From contig NZ_BMJI01000001.1 of NCBI RefSeq assembly GCF_014643255.1, positions 310,001 through 374,000 on the forward strand: 64,000 nt of DNA. The letters run 5' to 3'. The DNA comes from Tersicoccus solisilvae. Lineage in GTDB: Bacteria > Actinomycetota > Actinomycetes > Actinomycetales > Micrococcaceae. Shown here in pieces: positions 62,490-64,000 of the stretch (positions are counted from its first letter, which is position 1; every line of letters begins with the position of its first letter). A program made the position numbers and the translations under genes. Under the pieces are notes generated by a model, which saw only the letters and a list, made by a program, of their open reading frames with translations, was not told where the DNA came from and did no database searches.

Positions 62490-63551
62490 ATGACGACGAC
62501 CGAGAGCCTGCGCTCCCGCCGGGTGCCCGCTGTTCGCGGCACCCGGCGGGCGGTCCTGTCCGTGCGCGTGCTCGTGCTGGGAACGGGGTCGGCGGTCGCG
62601 CTGGTCGTGCTCTGCTTCGCGTCCCTGGCGATCGGCTCGCAGCCGTTCGACCCGGGCACCGTCGTCGCCGCGCTCACGGCCCCGGACCCGAACGACGCCG
62701 CGGACGCCATCATCGGCGCCCGCGTGCCGCGCACCGTCGCGGGCGTGCTCGTCGGGGCGGCACTCGGCCTCTCCGGCGGCGTGCTGCAGGGCGTCACCCG
62801 CAACCCCCTCGGTGACGCGGGACTGCTCGGCATCAACGCCGGCGCGGCGGTCGCCGTCGTGCTGGCCATCTTCACCGCCGGTGTCGGCTCCCTGACCGGG
62901 TACGTGTGGTTCGCCCTGGCCGGCGCCGCGGTCGCGACGCTCGTCATCTTCGCCCTGGCCGGGCTGGGCCCGGGCCGGGCCACCCCCCTGAAGCTGGCCA
63001 TCACCGGCGCCACCGTCAACGCCGGACTGGCCTCCGTCATCTCGGGCGTGCTGGTGTCCAGCTCCGAGAGCTTCGACGCGTACCGCCAGTGGCAGGTGGG
63101 GCTGATCGCCGGCCGCGACTGGGAGCAGGTGCTCGTGGTGGCCCCGTTCCTCGCCGTCGGCGCGGTGCTGGCCCTGGCGAGCGGGCCGGCGCTGAACGGG
63201 CTCGCGCTCGGTGACGACGTCGCCCGGGGCCTGGGGCAGCGGATCGGACTGACCCGCACCCTGGTCTGCGTCAGCGTCGTGCTGCTGGCCGGGGGCGCCA
63301 CCGCCCTGGCCGGCCCGGTGGCGTTCGTCGGCCTCGTGATCCCGCATGCCGTGCGGGCGCTGACGGAACCCGACTACCGCACCGTCCTGCCCCTGTGCGC
63401 CCTGCTCGCCCCCGTGCTGCTGCTCGGCGCCGACATCGTCGGCCGGGTGATCGCCCCGCCGGGCGAGATCGCGGTGGGCGTCATGACGGCCGTGATCGGT
63501 GCCCCGGTCTTCATCGCGCTGGTCCGCCGGCGGAAGCTGGGGGCGCTGTGA
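62490..63551 (+). CDS. FecCD-family siderophore permease
   Basis: This 353-residue permease has the FecCD pattern with RVPRTVAGVLVGAALGLSGG, TRNPLGDAGLLGINAGAAV and GPVAFVGLVIPHAVRALTEP (contact site for the ATPase). About nine or ten helices are visible. It is half of the importer channel. The stop overlaps the next permease start (GTGA, 63548-63551). Confidence 0.9.
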   Translation: MTTTESLRSRRVPAVRGTRRAVLSVRVLVLGTGSAVALVVLCFASLAIGSQPFDPGTVVAALTAPDPNDAADAIIGARVPRTVAGVLVGAALGLSGGVLQGVTRNPLGDAGLLGINAGAAVAVVLAIFTAGVGSLTGYVWFALAGAAVATLVIFALAGLGPGRATPLKLAITGATVNAGLASVISGVLVSSSESFDAYRQWQVGLIAGRDWEQVLVVAPFLAVGAVLALASGPALNGLALGDDVARGLGQRIGLTRTLVCVSVVLLAGGATALAGPVAFVGLVIPHAVRALTEPDYRTVLPLCALLAPVLLLGADIVGRVIAPPGEIAVGVMTAVIGAPVFIALVRRRKLGAL

Positions 63552-64000
63552 CGACCACCCCGCCCGTCGCCCCGGCCGCGCGACCGGCCGCCGACCTGGA
63601 TGCCGTCCAGCGCCGGCTCGGCCGGATTCGCCGGGTGGCCCGCCGCCGCTGGGCCCTCGTCACCGGTGCCCTGACCTTGCTCGTCCTCGCCCTCCTCGCC
63701 TGCCGGGTGCTGCTCGGCGACTACACCGTCACCGTCCCGGACTTCCTCCGGCTGCTGGCCGGCGAGAACATCCCGGGCGCCCGCTTCATCGTGATGGAGT
63801 CGAAGCTGCCGCGCGCCCTGCTGGGGCTGCTCACCGGGCTGTCCTTCGGCGCGGCCGGCGCCGTCTTCCAGACGATGCTCCGCAACCCGCTGGCCAGCCC
63901 GGACATCATCGGGGTGAGCCTCGGCTCCAGCGCCGGGGCCGTGATCGCCATCGTGCTGATCGGGGCGGGCGGGGCGACGGTGCCGCTCGCGGCACTGACC
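63548..64000 (+). CDS. Second FecCD-family siderophore permease (cut by window edge)
   Basis: GTG 63548 overlaps the previous stop and opens a frame that runs to the window end (151 residues). After a 45-residue charged front it has a first helix, then SKLPRALLGLLTGLSFGAAG and RNPLASPDIIGVSLGSSAGA, the FecCD marks. It is the second channel half. An ATPase gene is expected beyond the edge. Confidence 0.9.
   Translation, partial: MTTTPPVAPAARPAADLDAVQRRLGRIRRVARRRWALVTGALTLLVLALLACRVLLGDYTVTVPDFLRLLAGENIPGARFIVMESKLPRALLGLLTGLSFGAAGAVFQTMLRNPLASPDIIGVSLGSSAGAVIAIVLIGAGGATVPLAALT

Overview
The window is high-GC DNA (about 70% or more by eye) from an actinobacterium, most likely a Micrococcales member; the genus cannot be fixed from sequence alone. 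Supporting signs are the strong G/C third-position codon bias, frequent GTG starts, many leaderless starts, an arsenate-mycothiol transferase type ArsC, a CstR/CsoR regulator, a SigK/RskA-type pair and an IdeR-like box before an iron-siderophore transporter. No rRNA, tRNA, CRISPR array, intact insertion sequence or prophage was found. Most of it is an ordinary chromosome of short operons.

Layout. 0-5 kb: a cut-off MarR regulator divergent from a multidrug-type ABC exporter, a TetR regulator, a pyrimidine-dimer glycosylase and a methyltransferase. 4.5-10 kb: an aromatic-acid module (AAHS-family permease, LysR regulator, benzoylformate decarboxylase, benzaldehyde-type dehydrogenase) predicted to take up phenylglyoxylate and oxidise it to benzoate. 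10-13.6 kb: a small membrane protein, an F420-type NADP oxidoreductase and a divergent TetR/DHA2 efflux pair with an operator between them. 13.6-16.1 kb: a DUF429 protein, a lower-GC PD-(D/E)XK nuclease-like protein and a PLDc_N membrane protein. 16.3-19 kb: purB and an amidohydrolase. 19.4-24.7 kb: a persulfide-detoxification (cst-like) operon with a NiCoT metal transporter at its far end, divergent from cstR across two tandem operators. 24.7-26.6 kb: a decayed arsR, an arsC and a zinc alcohol dehydrogenase. 26.8-28.8 kb: an unrecognised pair, a WXG-like helical protein and a large serine alpha/beta hydrolase.

28.9-39.5 kb holds one-carbon and central metabolism: formate-THF ligase, a histidinol-phosphate-type aminotransferase, a three-gene 2-oxoacid dehydrogenase operon (E1a, E1b, E2), an MpaB-family oxygenase and 4-alpha-glucanotransferase. 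39.7-48 kb: SigK/RskA, a class I aminotransferase, a glutathionyl-hydroquinone-reductase-like protein, MarR, SDR, SGNH hydrolase and an acyl-CoA-synthetase-like protein with degenerate motifs. 47.8-51.7 kb: a lipoprotein, a glutathionylspermidine-synthase-like ligase and an APC permease form a tight operon, followed by a convergent membrane protein. 51.67-52.71 kb is gene-poor and carries a seven-unit hairpin repeat array and one coding remnant. 52.7-64 kb: peroxiredoxin, YjbR, malate synthase, DUF2332, IclR, a small hypothetical, a luciferase-like oxidoreductase, MFS, a CitE-like lyase and a siderophore ABC importer cut by the window edge.

Themes: (1) at least 15 genes start 6-8 nt after a TANNNT/NANNNT -10 element, so they are probably leaderless; (2) the aceB and iclR promoters carry the same TTCC-N7 dyad; (3) short repeats recur between genes: two copies of a roughly 62-bp hairpin element, a 20-bp perfect inverted repeat, two tandem duplications lying across stop codons, and the 52-kb array. 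The strongest candidates for something not well described are the repeat array, the WXG-like/hydrolase pair and the PD-(D/E)XK gene.
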